A stretch of DNA of 64,000 nucleotides from Actinosynnema pretiosum (GTDB lineage Bacteria; Actinomycetota; Actinomycetes; Mycobacteriales; Pseudonocardiaceae): NCBI RefSeq assembly GCF_024171695.1, contig NZ_JAMTCF010000003.1, forward strand, positions 109,548 through 173,547, written 5' to 3'. A model generated the notes under the pieces. The model saw only the letters and a program-made list of their open reading frames with translations, did no database searches and was not told where the DNA came from. A program made the position numbers and the translations under genes. Positions 17,300-25,916 of the stretch are shown here, in pieces; the first letter of the stretch is position 1; each line of letters opens with the position of its first letter.

Positions 17300-18484
17300 C
17301 TACCCCTCCCGGACCGGCGCGGCGGCCAGCACGGTGCCCACGACCTCGGCGAGGCCGACGACGGACCCGTCCGGGCCGGGGGCGGTGGCGGTGATCCGCA
17401 CGGTGTCCCCGTCCGCCAGGAACGACCGCTCGGCGCCCGCGACCACCACCGGGTCGCGGCCGTTCCAGGTCAGCTCCAGGAACGAGCCGCGCTCGTCGAC
17501 GCCGGGCCCGGAGACGGTGCCGGAGGCGATCAGGTCGCCGGGGCGCACCGGGGCGCCGTTGGACGACAGGTGCGCGAGCTGCTGGGCGAACGTCCAGGAC
17601 ATCTCGCGGAACGGCGGCCGGGAGACCACCTCGCCGTTCCACTCGACCTCCAGGGTCAGGTCGAGCCCCCACGGCCGCTCCTCCACCAGGTGCGGCAGCA
17701 CCGGGTTGGGCAGCGCGGGCGGGGCGACCCTGGCGGCGGAGAACGCCTCCAGCGGGGTGATCCAGGCCGACGCGCTGGTGGCGAAGGACTTGGCGAGGAA
17801 CGGGCCGAGCGGCTGGTACTCCCAGGCCTGCACGTCGCGCGCGGACCAGTCGTTGACCAGGACGACGCCGAACACGTGGTCGGCGGCCCGGTCGGGGGTG
17901 AGCCGGGAGGCGGGCGGGCCGCCGCACACGAAGCCCACCTCGGCCTCCACGTCCAGCCGGGCGCTGGGCTCGAAGACCGGGCCGCCCTCGGCGCGGCGCT
18001 GGCCGCGCGGGCGGACCACGGGCGTGCCGGACACGACGACCGTGCCCGCCCTGCCGTGGTAGCCGACCGGCAGGTGGGTCCAGTTGGGCAGCAGCGGGTC
18101 GCCGTCCGGCCGGAAGATCCGGCCGACGTTCTCCGCGTGGTGCCGGGACGAGTAGAAGTCGACGTAGTCGGCGACGGTGAACGGCAGGACCTCGCCGCCC
18201 AGGTCGGTCAGCGCCGCGCCGCGCGGGGCGGTGGGAGCGGTGACCAGGTCGACCAGCCGGGCCCGCAGCTCGCTCCACGTGGCGCGGTCCGCGCGCAGCA
18301 GGGGGTCCAGGTCGGGCGCCGACACCAGGTCGGCCAGCCGCCCGAGGGACCCGGCGAGCGGGCGCAGCGGCAGCGCGCGGTCGCCCACCCGGACGGCCAC
18401 GCCGTCCGGGGTGACGCCGTAGGGCAGCGTCTGCGGCCCGAACGGGTGGTCCGGGCCGAACGCCGGGTCCTCGATCCAGCTCAC
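17300..18484 (-). CDS. fahA: Fumarylacetoacetase
   Basis: A 394-residue enzyme that splits fumarylacetoacetate to fumarate and acetoacetate, the last step of tyrosine/homogentisate breakdown. It has an N-terminal SH3-like domain (about 1-95) and the FAH catalytic fold with YVDFYSSRHHAENVGRIFRP, LPVGYHGRAGTVVVSGT, metal-binding DVEAEVGFV, NDWSARDVQ and SGTVSGP. The GTG start overlaps the stop of the preceding gene by four bases. The size is that of the long eukaryotic-type FAH rather than the short bacterial hydrolases. Confidence 0.95.
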   Translation of the reverse strand: MSWIEDPAFGPDHPFGPQTLPYGVTPDGVAVRVGDRALPLRPLAGSLGRLADLVSAPDLDPLLRADRATWSELRARLVDLVTAPTAPRGAALTDLGGEVLPFTVADYVDFYSSRHHAENVGRIFRPDGDPLLPNWTHLPVGYHGRAGTVVVSGTPVVRPRGQRRAEGGPVFEPSARLDVEAEVGFVCGGPPASRLTPDRAADHVFGVVLVNDWSARDVQAWEYQPLGPFLAKSFATSASAWITPLEAFSAARVAPPALPNPVLPHLVEERPWGLDLTLEVEWNGEVVSRPPFREMSWTFAQQLAHLSSNGAPVRPGDLIASGTVSGPGVDERGSFLELTWNGRDPVVVAGAERSFLADGDTVRITATAPGPDGSVVGLAEVVGTVLAAAPVREG

Positions 18485-19356
18485 AGCAGGCCCAGCTCCT
18501 CCAGGTCGCGGATCGGGTCGGCCAGCGAGCACGAGCCGTAGGAGGCGAACACGCCGCGCACCGCGTGGGCGGCCTGGTCGGACAGCGCCTTGGCCTCGGC
18601 GGTGAGCGCCTCGGCGTCGGTGCTGGACAGCGCGGCGCGCACGTCCCCGCCGGACAGCGAGCGGGCGGTGGCGACCAGCAGGTTGAGGAACCCGTGGTGG
18701 GTGAACCCGGTCTCCGGGTCCTCGTGCCGCACCGCGTGGTGCAGGCCCGCGGTCGCCTTGAACGCCACCCCGCCGCCGCTGACGACGGCCAGGAAGTCGG
18801 CGACCTCGTCCACGCTCGGGAAGTTCTCCTTGCGCATCCCGCCGCAGCGCAGCTTGGGCCAGCTGCCGTGCTCGATGACCCGGCGCACCCCGTCGAGCCA
18901 CTCGGCGCCGCCCCTGCGCGGTTCGACCACGCGGATGACGTCCTCGGGGACGAACTCCGAGACGCGCTCCAGCCACACCTCGTCCACGTCGGAGGGGGCG
19001 GGCATCTCGACCATGCGCAGCGCGAGCAGCTCGCTGCGCGATTCCACGATCGACACCGCCTTCGGGACCCCGCCGAGACCGGTGTCGATCACGAGCGACA
19101 GGGCGACCGGTTTGACCGGCTTCACCTTGATCAGCTCGGTGATCAGCTCGGCCAGCCGGGAGGCCGGGCACAGGAACAGGTTCAGCGGTCCGGCCCAGTC
19201 GCCGGAGCGCGAGTCCAGGTAACCGCGCACGGCGTCGGCCATGGTCGCGTCGCCGGGAGGGAACAGCGCGGCGTCGTCCACCAGCCGCGCGAGCAGTGGT
19301 GGTGTGCCGCGAGGACCGGGCGCACGGAGTTCGAAGGCGCTTGACACGGCTGACAC
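18481..19356 (-). CDS. Uncharacterised protein in the homogentisate operon
   Basis: Up to 291 residues from GTG 19356 (GTG 19347 is an alternative). Not recognised. The middle reads as alternating strands and helices (VALSLVIDTGLGGV, ELLALRMVEMPAP, DVIRVVEP, WPKLRCGGMRKENFP, GVAFKATAGLHHAVRH), suggesting a TIM-barrel-like enzyme with possible binding residues in the KLRCGG and FKATAGLHH segments. It is the first gene of the operon with fumarylacetoacetase (4-base overlap) and the IclR gene, and is divergent from hmgA. This suggests a helper step in tyrosine/homogentisate catabolism, for example isomerisation of maleylacetoacetate, for which no other gene is visible here; that is speculation. 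Confidence 0.8.
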   Translation of the reverse strand: MSAVSSAFELRAPGPRGTPPLLARLVDDAALFPPGDATMADAVRGYLDSRSGDWAGPLNLFLCPASRLAELITELIKVKPVKPVALSLVIDTGLGGVPKAVSIVESRSELLALRMVEMPAPSDVDEVWLERVSEFVPEDVIRVVEPRRGGAEWLDGVRRVIEHGSWPKLRCGGMRKENFPSVDEVADFLAVVSGGGVAFKATAGLHHAVRHEDPETGFTHHGFLNLLVATARSLSGGDVRAALSSTDAEALTAEAKALSDQAAHAVRGVFASYGSCSLADPIRDLEELGLL

Positions 19357-19387
19357 GCTAGTGGCGTACCGGTCAATGAACAAAGAT

Positions 19388-19402
19388 GTCCGATTATCGA
19401 AC
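19388..19402. promoter_or_regulatory. IclR-type palindromic operator between divergent homogentisate genes
   Basis: GTCCGATTATCGAAC is a 15-bp near-palindrome (one mismatched pair). Its reverse complement, GTTCGATAATCGGAC, differs at one position from the PcaR box GTTCGATAATCGCAC as I remember it. It is 15-29 bases upstream of hmgA and 32-46 bases upstream of the divergent operon that encodes the IclR regulator. Confidence 0.65.
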
Positions 19403-19416
19403 GTCCGGGGTGACCG

Positions 19417-20610
19417 ATGCCGCACTACCGCCAGGTCGGGGAGATCCCCCGAAAGCGCCACACCCAGTTCCGCTCTCCGGACGGCTCCCTGTACGCGGAG
19501 GAGCTGATGGGGGTGGAGGGCTTCTCGGCCGACTCGGCCCTGCTCTACCACCGCCACCTGCCCACCGCGATCGTCGACGCGGTGACCGTCCCGGACACCC
19601 GAGGACCCCTCGTCCCGAACCTGCCGCTCAAGCCCCGCCACTTCAAGACCGGTCCCCTGGTCGGGTCGGGCCCGGACGGCCGAGGCGGAGCGGCGGACGC
19701 GGTGACCGGCCGCAGGGTGCTGTTCGGCAACGCGGACGTGGTGATCTGCTTCGCCGCCGCCACCGAACCCAGCCCGCTGTACCGCAACGCCTTCGGCGAC
19801 GAGCTGCTGTACGTGCAGTCCGGCGAGGGCGTGGTCGAGACGATCTACGGCGCGCTGGTGGTCGAGTCCGGGGACTACGTGGTGCTGCCGACCTCCTGCA
19901 CCTACCGGCTGGTGCCCCGGACGCCGATGCGCCTGCTGGTGCTGGAGGCCACCGGGCACATCGGGCCCCCGAAGCGGTACCTGTCCGCGCGCGGGCAGTT
20001 CCTGGAGCACTCGCCGTACTGCGAGCGGGACCTGCGCGGGCCCGCCGAGCCGCTGCTGGTGGACGGCGAGGACGTGGACGTGCTGGTGCGGCACCGCGCC
20101 GGGCTGACCAGGATGACCTACGCGGCGCACCCGTTCGACGTGGTGGGCTGGGACGGCTGCCTGTACCCGTGGGTGTTCAACATCGGGGACTTCGAGCCGA
20201 TCACCGGGCGGGTGCACCAGCCGCCGCCGGTGCACCAGACGTTCGAGGGGCCCAACTTCGTGGTGTGCTCGTTCGTGCCGCGCAAGGTCGACTACCACCC
20301 GCTGGCCGTGCCGGTGCCCTACAACCACGCGAACGTCGACTCGGACGAGCTGATGTTCTACGTGGGCGGGGACTACGAGGCGCGCAAGGGCTCCGGCATC
20401 GGGCTCGGGTCGCTGTCGCTGCACCCGGCGGGCTGCGCGCACGGGCCGCAGCCGGGGGCGGTGGAGGCCTCGCTGGGCGCGGAGGCGTTCGACGAGACCG
20501 CCGTCATGGTGGACACGTTCCGGCCGCTGGAGCTGGGCGAGGCCGCGCTGGCGGGCGAGGACCCGAGGTACGCGTGGTCCTGGTCGCGCCGGGGGCCGGA
20601 CCCGGGCTGA
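19417..20610 (+). CDS. hmgA: Homogentisate 1,2-dioxygenase
   Basis: A 397-residue iron enzyme opening the homogentisate ring to maleylacetoacetate. The bicupin fold carries the iron-site region YHPLAVPVPYNHANVDSDEL and the later LHPAGCAHGPQPG histidine. The N-terminal MPHYRQVGEIPRKRHTQFR is typical of this family. The gene is divergent from the fumarylacetoacetase/IclR operon, with 60 bases between starts and the predicted operator there. Length matches bacterial HmgA of the shorter type. Confidence 0.95.
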   Translation: MPHYRQVGEIPRKRHTQFRSPDGSLYAEELMGVEGFSADSALLYHRHLPTAIVDAVTVPDTRGPLVPNLPLKPRHFKTGPLVGSGPDGRGGAADAVTGRRVLFGNADVVICFAAATEPSPLYRNAFGDELLYVQSGEGVVETIYGALVVESGDYVVLPTSCTYRLVPRTPMRLLVLEATGHIGPPKRYLSARGQFLEHSPYCERDLRGPAEPLLVDGEDVDVLVRHRAGLTRMTYAAHPFDVVGWDGCLYPWVFNIGDFEPITGRVHQPPPVHQTFEGPNFVVCSFVPRKVDYHPLAVPVPYNHANVDSDELMFYVGGDYEARKGSGIGLGSLSLHPAGCAHGPQPGAVEASLGAEAFDETAVMVDTFRPLELGEAALAGEDPRYAWSWSRRGPDPG

Positions 20611-20714
20611 GCGGGCGTTCGGCGGGGCCGGGTCCGCCCGAGATCGGGACGAGCCGATCGGCGGGCACCCGGCGTCGCCGGGCTCCCCCGGTTCGGGCGT
20701 CCCCCGAACGGCCG

Positions 20715-21350
20715 TCAGTCCTTCGAGCGGTCACGCCCAGTGCCGCCCCCGGAGCCGCGCTCGCGGGGGCTCCCCCTGGCCGACCCGCGCTTGGTGCGCC
20801 CAGCCTTCACGCCCTTCGCCGCGCCGCCCGCCTGCTTCCCGGTCCCGCGCCGCACGGGCGCGCGCAGCACCCGCGCCGGGAACAGCTTCGGCACGCCCCG
20901 GAAGGTCACCACGGTGTTGCCCTGCCGGTCCGGCAGCACGAGCCAGGCCCTGCGGTGCTTGCCGATCCGGCCGCGCACCAGGGGCCCGGCGCCGCGCACC
21001 TCCAGCACCGAGGACCTCTCCTCGCCGTGCACGACGAGCCTGCCGTTGCTCCAATGGACGCGCGCGAACCGCCACGGCTCCTCGCGCATCGCCCCGGCGG
21101 GCGACGGCCTGCGCACCAGGCCCCAGGCGATGGACCCGAGCGAGAACGCGAGCAGCACGAACGGGACGTGCGAGGGCACGTCGGACCAGAGGACCAGCAC
21201 CAGTTGAGCGGTGAACGCCAGAGCCCCGAGGACGACCCAGCCGAAGACCCGCCTGCTGGCCGTCTCGAGGCAGTGGTGGGTCCAGCGGTCATCGATCGCC
21301 GCCCCTTCGGTGGACGGCTGGTTGGGCACGACCACGAGCACCTCCGCCAA
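20715..21350 (-). CDS. Small membrane protein with basic tail, function unknown
   Basis: A 211-residue protein. Two hydrophobic helices (about residues 35-55 and 62-82) are followed by a soluble domain with HWSNGRLVVHGEERSSVLEV and LVLPDRQGNTVVTFRG strands, resembling a PH-like or bacterial PH domain region, and a Lys/Arg/Gly-rich tail of about 50 residues. The tail could bind nucleic acid or lipid head groups. It lies convergent with hmgA and divergent from the HugZ-like gene. Not assigned to a family. Confidence 0.75.
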   Translation of the reverse strand: MAEVLVVVPNQPSTEGAAIDDRWTHHCLETASRRVFGWVVLGALAFTAQLVLVLWSDVPSHVPFVLLAFSLGSIAWGLVRRPSPAGAMREEPWRFARVHWSNGRLVVHGEERSSVLEVRGAGPLVRGRIGKHRRAWLVLPDRQGNTVVTFRGVPKLFPARVLRAPVRRGTGKQAGGAAKGVKAGRTKRGSARGSPRERGSGGGTGRDRSKD

Positions 21351-21402
21351 GCACGATCAGGGTACGTCCACCGGGGGACTTCCTTTTCCACCGCACGGCA
21401 AG

Positions 21403-21416
21403 TTAGGCTGCCCTAA
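21403..21416. promoter_or_regulatory. Iron box (IdeR/DmdR-type) before the HugZ-like gene
   Basis: TTAGGCTGCCCTAA is a palindrome (TTAGG/CCTAA arms) matching the core of the actinobacterial iron box TTAGGTTAGGCTAACCTAA. It lies 18-31 bases before the GTG of the DUF2470 gene, a repressing position, so this gene is predicted to be on under iron shortage. Confidence 0.8.
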
Positions 21417-21433
21417 GTTGGGGAGGTGACGCG

Positions 21434-22192
21434 GTGACCGAGATCCGCAGACCACCCGCGCCGCACCCGGCCGAGCGCGCGCGGACCATCGCCACCAGGG
21501 GTGGGCGCGCCGCGCTGCTGCCACCGGACGGCGCCGAGGACCGGGTGGTGCCGGAGCTGCACCACGTGCACGCCTGCGGCGAGGCGACGCTGCTGCTGCC
21601 CGACGAGCACCCGCTGGTGGCGCGCGCCGCGCTCGGCGAGGTGACCTCGATGCTGGAGATCGCCGACCACGCCGCCGTGCCGCTGCGCGAGCCGGTGCGC
21701 GGCCTGCTGTGGATCACCGGCTGGCTGCGCGCGCTCGACGGGCAGGACGCCCGCGAGGCCTGCCTGGAGGTCGCCGAGGAGCACCCCGACCCGCGCCTGC
21801 TCGACGTCGGCCACGGGCTGACCGCGCTGCGCCTGGTCCCGGCCTCCCTGGTGGTCGCCGACGCGGAGACCACGACCTCGCTGCGCCCCGAGGTGTTCGC
21901 CCAGGCCGAGCCCGACCCGTTCTGCGGCTACGAGGACCACTGGCTGCGGCACCTGGAGCTCTCGCACCGGGACGTGGTGGGGCTGCTGGTGCAGCACCTG
22001 CCCGAGGCGCTGCGCGGCGGGCACGTCCGGCCGCTGGGCCTTGACCGGTTCGGCCTGCGGCTGCGGGTGGAGCTGGCGGACACCGACCACGACGTGCGGA
22101 TCGCGTTCTCCCGCCCGGTGGCGACCCCGTCCGAGTTGTCCTCGGAGCTGCGCAGGCTGATGGGCTGCCCGTTCCTGGCGCAGCGCCGCTAA
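21434..22192 (+). CDS. DUF2470 / HugZ-like haem-utilisation protein
   Basis: A 252-residue protein. Residues about 40-165 form a split-barrel (PNPOx-like) fold and about 170-245 a DUF2470 domain (EDHWLRHLELSHRDVVGLLV, then VRPLGLDRFGLRLRVEL). HugZ-type proteins bind or degrade haem to release iron. GTG 21434 is preceded by GGGAGG (21420-21425). The iron box in front supports a role in iron acquisition. The gene is followed after three bases by a CPBP protease gene, probably by chance of packing rather than function. Confidence 0.85.
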   Translation: MTEIRRPPAPHPAERARTIATRGGRAALLPPDGAEDRVVPELHHVHACGEATLLLPDEHPLVARAALGEVTSMLEIADHAAVPLREPVRGLLWITGWLRALDGQDAREACLEVAEEHPDPRLLDVGHGLTALRLVPASLVVADAETTTSLRPEVFAQAEPDPFCGYEDHWLRHLELSHRDVVGLLVQHLPEALRGGHVRPLGLDRFGLRLRVELADTDHDVRIAFSRPVATPSELSSELRRLMGCPFLAQRR

Positions 22193-22195
22193 CGT

Positions 22196-22996
22196 GTGCT
22201 GGTGATCGACCAGAGGAACGAGCCTGCGGAGTTCGGGCCGGAGCGGTTCACACCCGACCAGCGCAAGGGCTACCAGGTCGAGCTGCTGCTCGTCTTCAGC
22301 GTCACGCTCGGCCTGTCCGGGCTGCGCAGCCTGGTTCGGCTGGTGGACAGCCTGCTGCGGCCGGTCCCGCTGAACCAGCAGACGGTGGCGATCAACGTCC
22401 CGCAGGCGCGGTTCGACCTGCTCGACCTGATCGCCCAGCTGCTGAGCGTGCTCCAGCTGTCCGCGTGGGGCGGGCTCGGCCTGTACCTGCTGTGGCGCAG
22501 CGGGGTGACGTTCAAGGCCGTCGGCCTTGACCGGGCCCGCCCCGCGTTCGACGCGTGGGGCAGCCTCGGGCTGGCCGCGCTGATCGGCGTCCCCGGCCTG
22601 GCGTTCTACCTCGTGGCCTGGAACCTGGGGCTGAACCTGGCCGTGCAGCCGTCCACGCTGGACTCCTGGTGGAGCGCCATCACGCTGACCCTGGCGGCGG
22701 CGGGCAACGCCTGGGCCGAGGAGGTCCTGGTCGTCGGGTTCGTCCTGACCCGGCTGCGGCAGCTGGGGTGGAAGGACAACACCTCGCTGGTGGTCGCCGC
22801 CGTGCTGCGCGGCTCGTACCACCTGTACCAGGGGTTCGGCGGGTTCATCGGCAACGTCGTGATGGGCCTGGTCTACGGGAAGTTCTGGCAGCGGACCGGC
22901 AGGCTGTGGCCGCTGATCGGCGCGCACACCCTGCTCGACGTGGTCGCCTTCGTCGGCTACTCGCTGCTGCGCGACCACCTGTCCTGGCTGCCATGA
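22196..22996 (+). CDS. CPBP-family intramembrane metalloprotease (Rce1/Abi type)
   Basis: A 266-residue membrane protein with about seven hydrophobic segments. The catalytic motifs are EEVLVVGFVLTRL (E-E-x3-x-R type), GSYHLYQGF (second histidine region) and HTLLDV (third). Such proteases cleave prenylated or membrane peptides and some protect against bacteriocins. GTG 22196 or GTG 22202 may be the start. It trails the HugZ-like gene by three bases. Confidence 0.88.
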   Translation: MLVIDQRNEPAEFGPERFTPDQRKGYQVELLLVFSVTLGLSGLRSLVRLVDSLLRPVPLNQQTVAINVPQARFDLLDLIAQLLSVLQLSAWGGLGLYLLWRSGVTFKAVGLDRARPAFDAWGSLGLAALIGVPGLAFYLVAWNLGLNLAVQPSTLDSWWSAITLTLAAAGNAWAEEVLVVGFVLTRLRQLGWKDNTSLVVAAVLRGSYHLYQGFGGFIGNVVMGLVYGKFWQRTGRLWPLIGAHTLLDVVAFVGYSLLRDHLSWLP

Positions 22997-23069
22997 CCGC
23001 ACCGCCGGAAGATCGGGCGCGATCGGCCGAACGGCCCCGCCGGGGCCGGGCGGGGAGGACAATCGGGGC

Positions 23070-23723
23070 ATGACGACGCTCGCCGACGAACTGGTCCTCA
23101 TCTGCTACTCGGACGAGGGCAAGCCCTCGTTCACCCACCCGATCCTCGGCTACGGGGTGACCGGCGCGCTGCTCACCGAGCTGGTGCTGGCGGGCCGGGT
23201 CGACCTGGCCGACAAGAAGGTCGTGGTCACCGACCCGACCCCCACCGGCGAACCGGCCGTGGACGCCCTGCTGGCCCGGCTCGCCGAGGCGGACAAGCCG
23301 CGCAAGCCGCAGCAGTGGATGCACAAGCTCTACAAGGAGAGCACGACGAAGGTGCTCGACGGCCTCGTGGAGCGCGGCGTGGTCCGGCGCGAGGCGGCCA
23401 AGGTGCTGCTGGTCTTCCCGACCACCCGCTACCCGACGCCGGACGGCAGGCAGCCCGCGCTGGAGGCGGACGCGCGCGCCCGGCTGCGCGCCGCGCTGGA
23501 GGGCGACGGTCCGGTGGACGAGCGGACGGCCGCGCTGTGCGCGCTGATCGGGGCGGCCCGGCAGGAGCGGAAGGTGCTCCCCGACGTGCCGAAGGACCGG
23601 CTCAAGGCCAGGCTGAAGGAGATCGGCGAGGGCGCCTGGGCCTCGGAGGCGGTGCGCAAGGCCATCGACGAGATCCAGCTGGCGCTGGTGGCGGGTGCGG
23701 CCGTGGCCGCCGCGGGAGCCTGA
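23070..23723 (+). CDS. GPP34 (GOLPH3/Vps74-like) family protein
   Basis: A 217-residue protein opening MTTLADELVLICYSDEGKPS, with the GVTGALLTELVLAGRV helix and VLDGLVERGVVRRE segment of GPP34. In eukaryotes these proteins bind PI4P and sort glycosyltransferases; actinobacterial homologues are numerous but their job is unknown. The usual lipid-binding tryptophan loop cannot be judged. The gene stands alone between the CPBP and arginine deiminase genes, with its own 70-base leader. Confidence 0.88.
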   Translation: MTTLADELVLICYSDEGKPSFTHPILGYGVTGALLTELVLAGRVDLADKKVVVTDPTPTGEPAVDALLARLAEADKPRKPQQWMHKLYKESTTKVLDGLVERGVVRREAAKVLLVFPTTRYPTPDGRQPALEADARARLRAALEGDGPVDERTAALCALIGAARQERKVLPDVPKDRLKARLKEIGEGAWASEAVRKAIDEIQLALVAGAAVAAAGA

Positions 23724-23862
23724 AGCGCTGCGCAACGTTTCGATGGTCGTTCGCCGGTAATTCTTCACGATTCGCTGCCCCGAGCGTCGAACGCGATCGA
23801 ATTGTTCGGAAAGACTCGCTCTGAACTGCTGTTTCCGCCGGTCCGGGACTACCCTCGGCAGG

Positions 23863-25110
23863 GTGACCGCGCACATCGAGCACACCCAGTCCGCCACCCC
23901 CGCGCCCGGACCGGCGCCCAGGGTGGACAGCGAGGTCGGCCCGCTGCGCACGGTGCTGCTGCACCGGCCGGGGGCCGAGTTGAAGCGGCTGACCCCGCGC
24001 AACAACGACCAGCTCCTGTTCGACGGCGTCCCGTGGGTCGACCGGGCGCAGGAGGAGCACGACGCGTTCGCCGGGGTGCTGCGCTCGCGCGGCGTCGAGG
24101 TGCTGCTGCTCGGGGACGAGCTGGTGCGGGCGCTGCACGACGACCGGGCGCGCATCGCGGGCGTGCACAGCGCGGTGGACGAGCGCAGGCTCGGCATCCA
24201 CCTGGCGGACGCGCTGCGCTCGCACCTGTCCGGTCTGGCCCCCGACGCGCTGGCGACCATCCTGACCAGCGGCATGACCTTCGAGGAGCTGCCCGCCGCC
24301 GAGGGCGCCTCGCTGGTGCGCCGGATGCACCAGCCGGGCGACTTCGCCGTCGACCCGCTGCCGAACCTGCTGTTCACCCGCGACTCGTCGGTGTGGGTGG
24401 GCGACCGGGTGGCGATCACCTCGCTGGCCATGCCCGCGCGCGGCCGGGAGACCGCGCTGACCGACCTGATCTACGCCTACCACCCGCGCTTCGCGAAGAC
24501 CGGCCGCGCCTACGGGGCGCACTCGGCCCCGCTGGAGGGCGGCGACGTGCTGCTGCTCGCGCCGGGCGTGCTGGCCATCGGCGTCGGCGAGCGCACCACC
24601 CCGGCGGGCGCCGAGTCGTTCGCCCGCTCGGCGCTGGCGGACGGGCTGGCGCACACCGTGCTCGCCGTGCCGATCGCGCAGCAGCGGGCCACGATGCACC
24701 TGGACACGGTGTGCACGATGGTCGACCGGGACGCCGTGGTGATGTACCCGGCGGTGCGGGACAACCTGTTCGCCTACCCGGTGCGCCAGGACGGCTCGGG
24801 CGGGGTGCGGGTCTCCGGGCCGAGGCCGTTCCTGGAGGCGGCGGCGGAGGCGATGGGCATCGACCGGCTGCGGGTGATCGACACCGGGCTGGACGCGGTG
24901 ACCGCCGAGCGGGAGCAGTGGGACGACGGGAACAACACGCTCGCCGTGGGCCCCGGTCTGGTGGTGGCGTACGAGCGGAACGTGGAGACCAACGCGCGCT
25001 TGGAGGAGGCGGGGGTCGAGGTGCTCAGGATCAGCGGTTCGGAACTGGGCTCCGGCCGGGGCGGGCCGCGCTGCATGTCCTGCCCGATCGACCGCGCGCC
25101 GCTGGTCTGA
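23863..25110 (+). CDS. arcA: Arginine deiminase
   Basis: A 415-residue enzyme hydrolysing arginine to citrulline and ammonia. Family motifs are all present: N-terminal [23 protein letters not shown] (ligand), [15 protein letters not shown] (catalytic Asp/His) and catalytic Cys404 in [12 protein letters not shown] 23863 gives an extra Pro-rich leader of about 20 residues. No arcB or arcC lies nearby, so it may serve arginine catabolism or acid/nitrogen control rather than a full fermentative pathway. Confidence 0.95.
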   Translation: MTAHIEHTQSATPAPGPAPRVDSEVGPLRTVLLHRPGAELKRLTPRNNDQLLFDGVPWVDRAQEEHDAFAGVLRSRGVEVLLLGDELVRALHDDRARIAGVHSAVDERRLGIHLADALRSHLSGLAPDALATILTSGMTFEELPAAEGASLVRRMHQPGDFAVDPLPNLLFTRDSSVWVGDRVAITSLAMPARGRETALTDLIYAYHPRFAKTGRAYGAHSAPLEGGDVLLLAPGVLAIGVGERTTPAGAESFARSALADGLAHTVLAVPIAQQRATMHLDTVCTMVDRDAVVMYPAVRDNLFAYPVRQDGSGGVRVSGPRPFLEAAAEAMGIDRLRVIDTGLDAVTAEREQWDDGNNTLAVGPGLVVAYERNVETNARLEEAGVEVLRISGSELGSGRGGPRCMSCPIDRAPLV

Positions 25111-25163
25111 TCGCCCCGCACCGACCCGACCTGCCCGGACAGCGTGGTCCGGGTTCGCCGGGG

Positions 25164-25218
25164 AAGGTTTGCCTAAACTATTTTAGGTAATCCTATCCGT
25201 ATTTGGGTTAGCCTTTCC
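25164..25218. promoter_or_regulatory. Three tandem iron boxes upstream of ferritin
   Basis: AAGGTTTGCCTAAA (25164-25177), TTAGGTAATCCTA (25183-25195) and TTGGGTTAGCCTTTCC (25203-25218) each resemble the IdeR/DmdR iron box and recur about every 19-20 bases, two helical turns. They lie 40-95 bases before the ferritin ATG. Mycobacterial bfrB has a similar tandem set used for activation by iron-loaded IdeR. Confidence 0.7.
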
Positions 25219-25258
25219 TTGAATGCGCAAGGGTATTTGTTCCTCTATTATCGGGGAC

Positions 25259-25819
25259 ATGGCCCTCAACCTGAAGAAGCTCCCCACCGAAACCTCCTCG
25301 AAGTTCCGCGAACTGCTCCAGGCGCAGATCGGGAACGAGTTCACCGCCTCGCAGCAGTACACCGCGATCGCGGTCTGGTACGACTCCCGCGACCTCCCCC
25401 GGCTCGCCGCGCACTTCTACGCGCAGGCGCTGGAGGAGCGCAACCACGCCATGATGCTGGTCAAGTACCTGCTCGACACCGACGTGCCGGTGACCGTCCC
25501 CGGCGTCGGCGAGGTGCGCAACGACTTCACCTCGGCGCGCGAGCCCGTCGAGCTGGCGCTGGCGCAGGAGAAGACCGTCACCGAGCAGATCGTGGCCCTG
25601 GCCAAGGCCGCCCGCGACGAGGGCGACTACCTGGGCGAGCAGTTCCTGCAGTGGTTCCTCAAGGAGCAGGTGGAGGAGGTGTCGTCGATGAGCACGCTGC
25701 TGACCGTGGTGGACCGCGCCGACGGCAACCTGTTCCACGTGGAGAACTTCATCGCCCGCGAGCTGAGCGCCGAGGGCGACGACCCGACCGCCCCCGCCGC
25801 GGCGGGTGGCGCGCTCTAA
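25259..25819 (+). CDS. Ferritin
   Basis: A 186-residue four-helix ferritin from ATG 25259 (an ATG at 25223 would add 12 unlikely residues). Iron-site residues sit in helix A (LLQAQIGNEFTASQQY) and helix B (FYAQALEERNHAMMLVKYL), with EQFLQWFLKEQVEEVSSM in helix C/D. The non-haem ferritin BfrB type stores iron as ferrihydrite in a 24-mer shell in the cytoplasm. It is a lone gene, with iron boxes in front indicating IdeR/DmdR control. Length agrees with mycobacterial BfrB. Confidence 0.95.
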   Translation: MALNLKKLPTETSSKFRELLQAQIGNEFTASQQYTAIAVWYDSRDLPRLAAHFYAQALEERNHAMMLVKYLLDTDVPVTVPGVGEVRNDFTSAREPVELALAQEKTVTEQIVALAKAARDEGDYLGEQFLQWFLKEQVEEVSSMSTLLTVVDRADGNLFHVENFIARELSAEGDDPTAPAAAGGAL

Positions 25820-25916
25820 CCCGCGCGGGGCCTGGACGCGCCCGCCGCACCTCCGTCGACCGGGGGTGCGGCGGGCGTTCGGCTGTCCGGGGTGGTTCGG
25901 GCAGGCGCCGGTCGGG

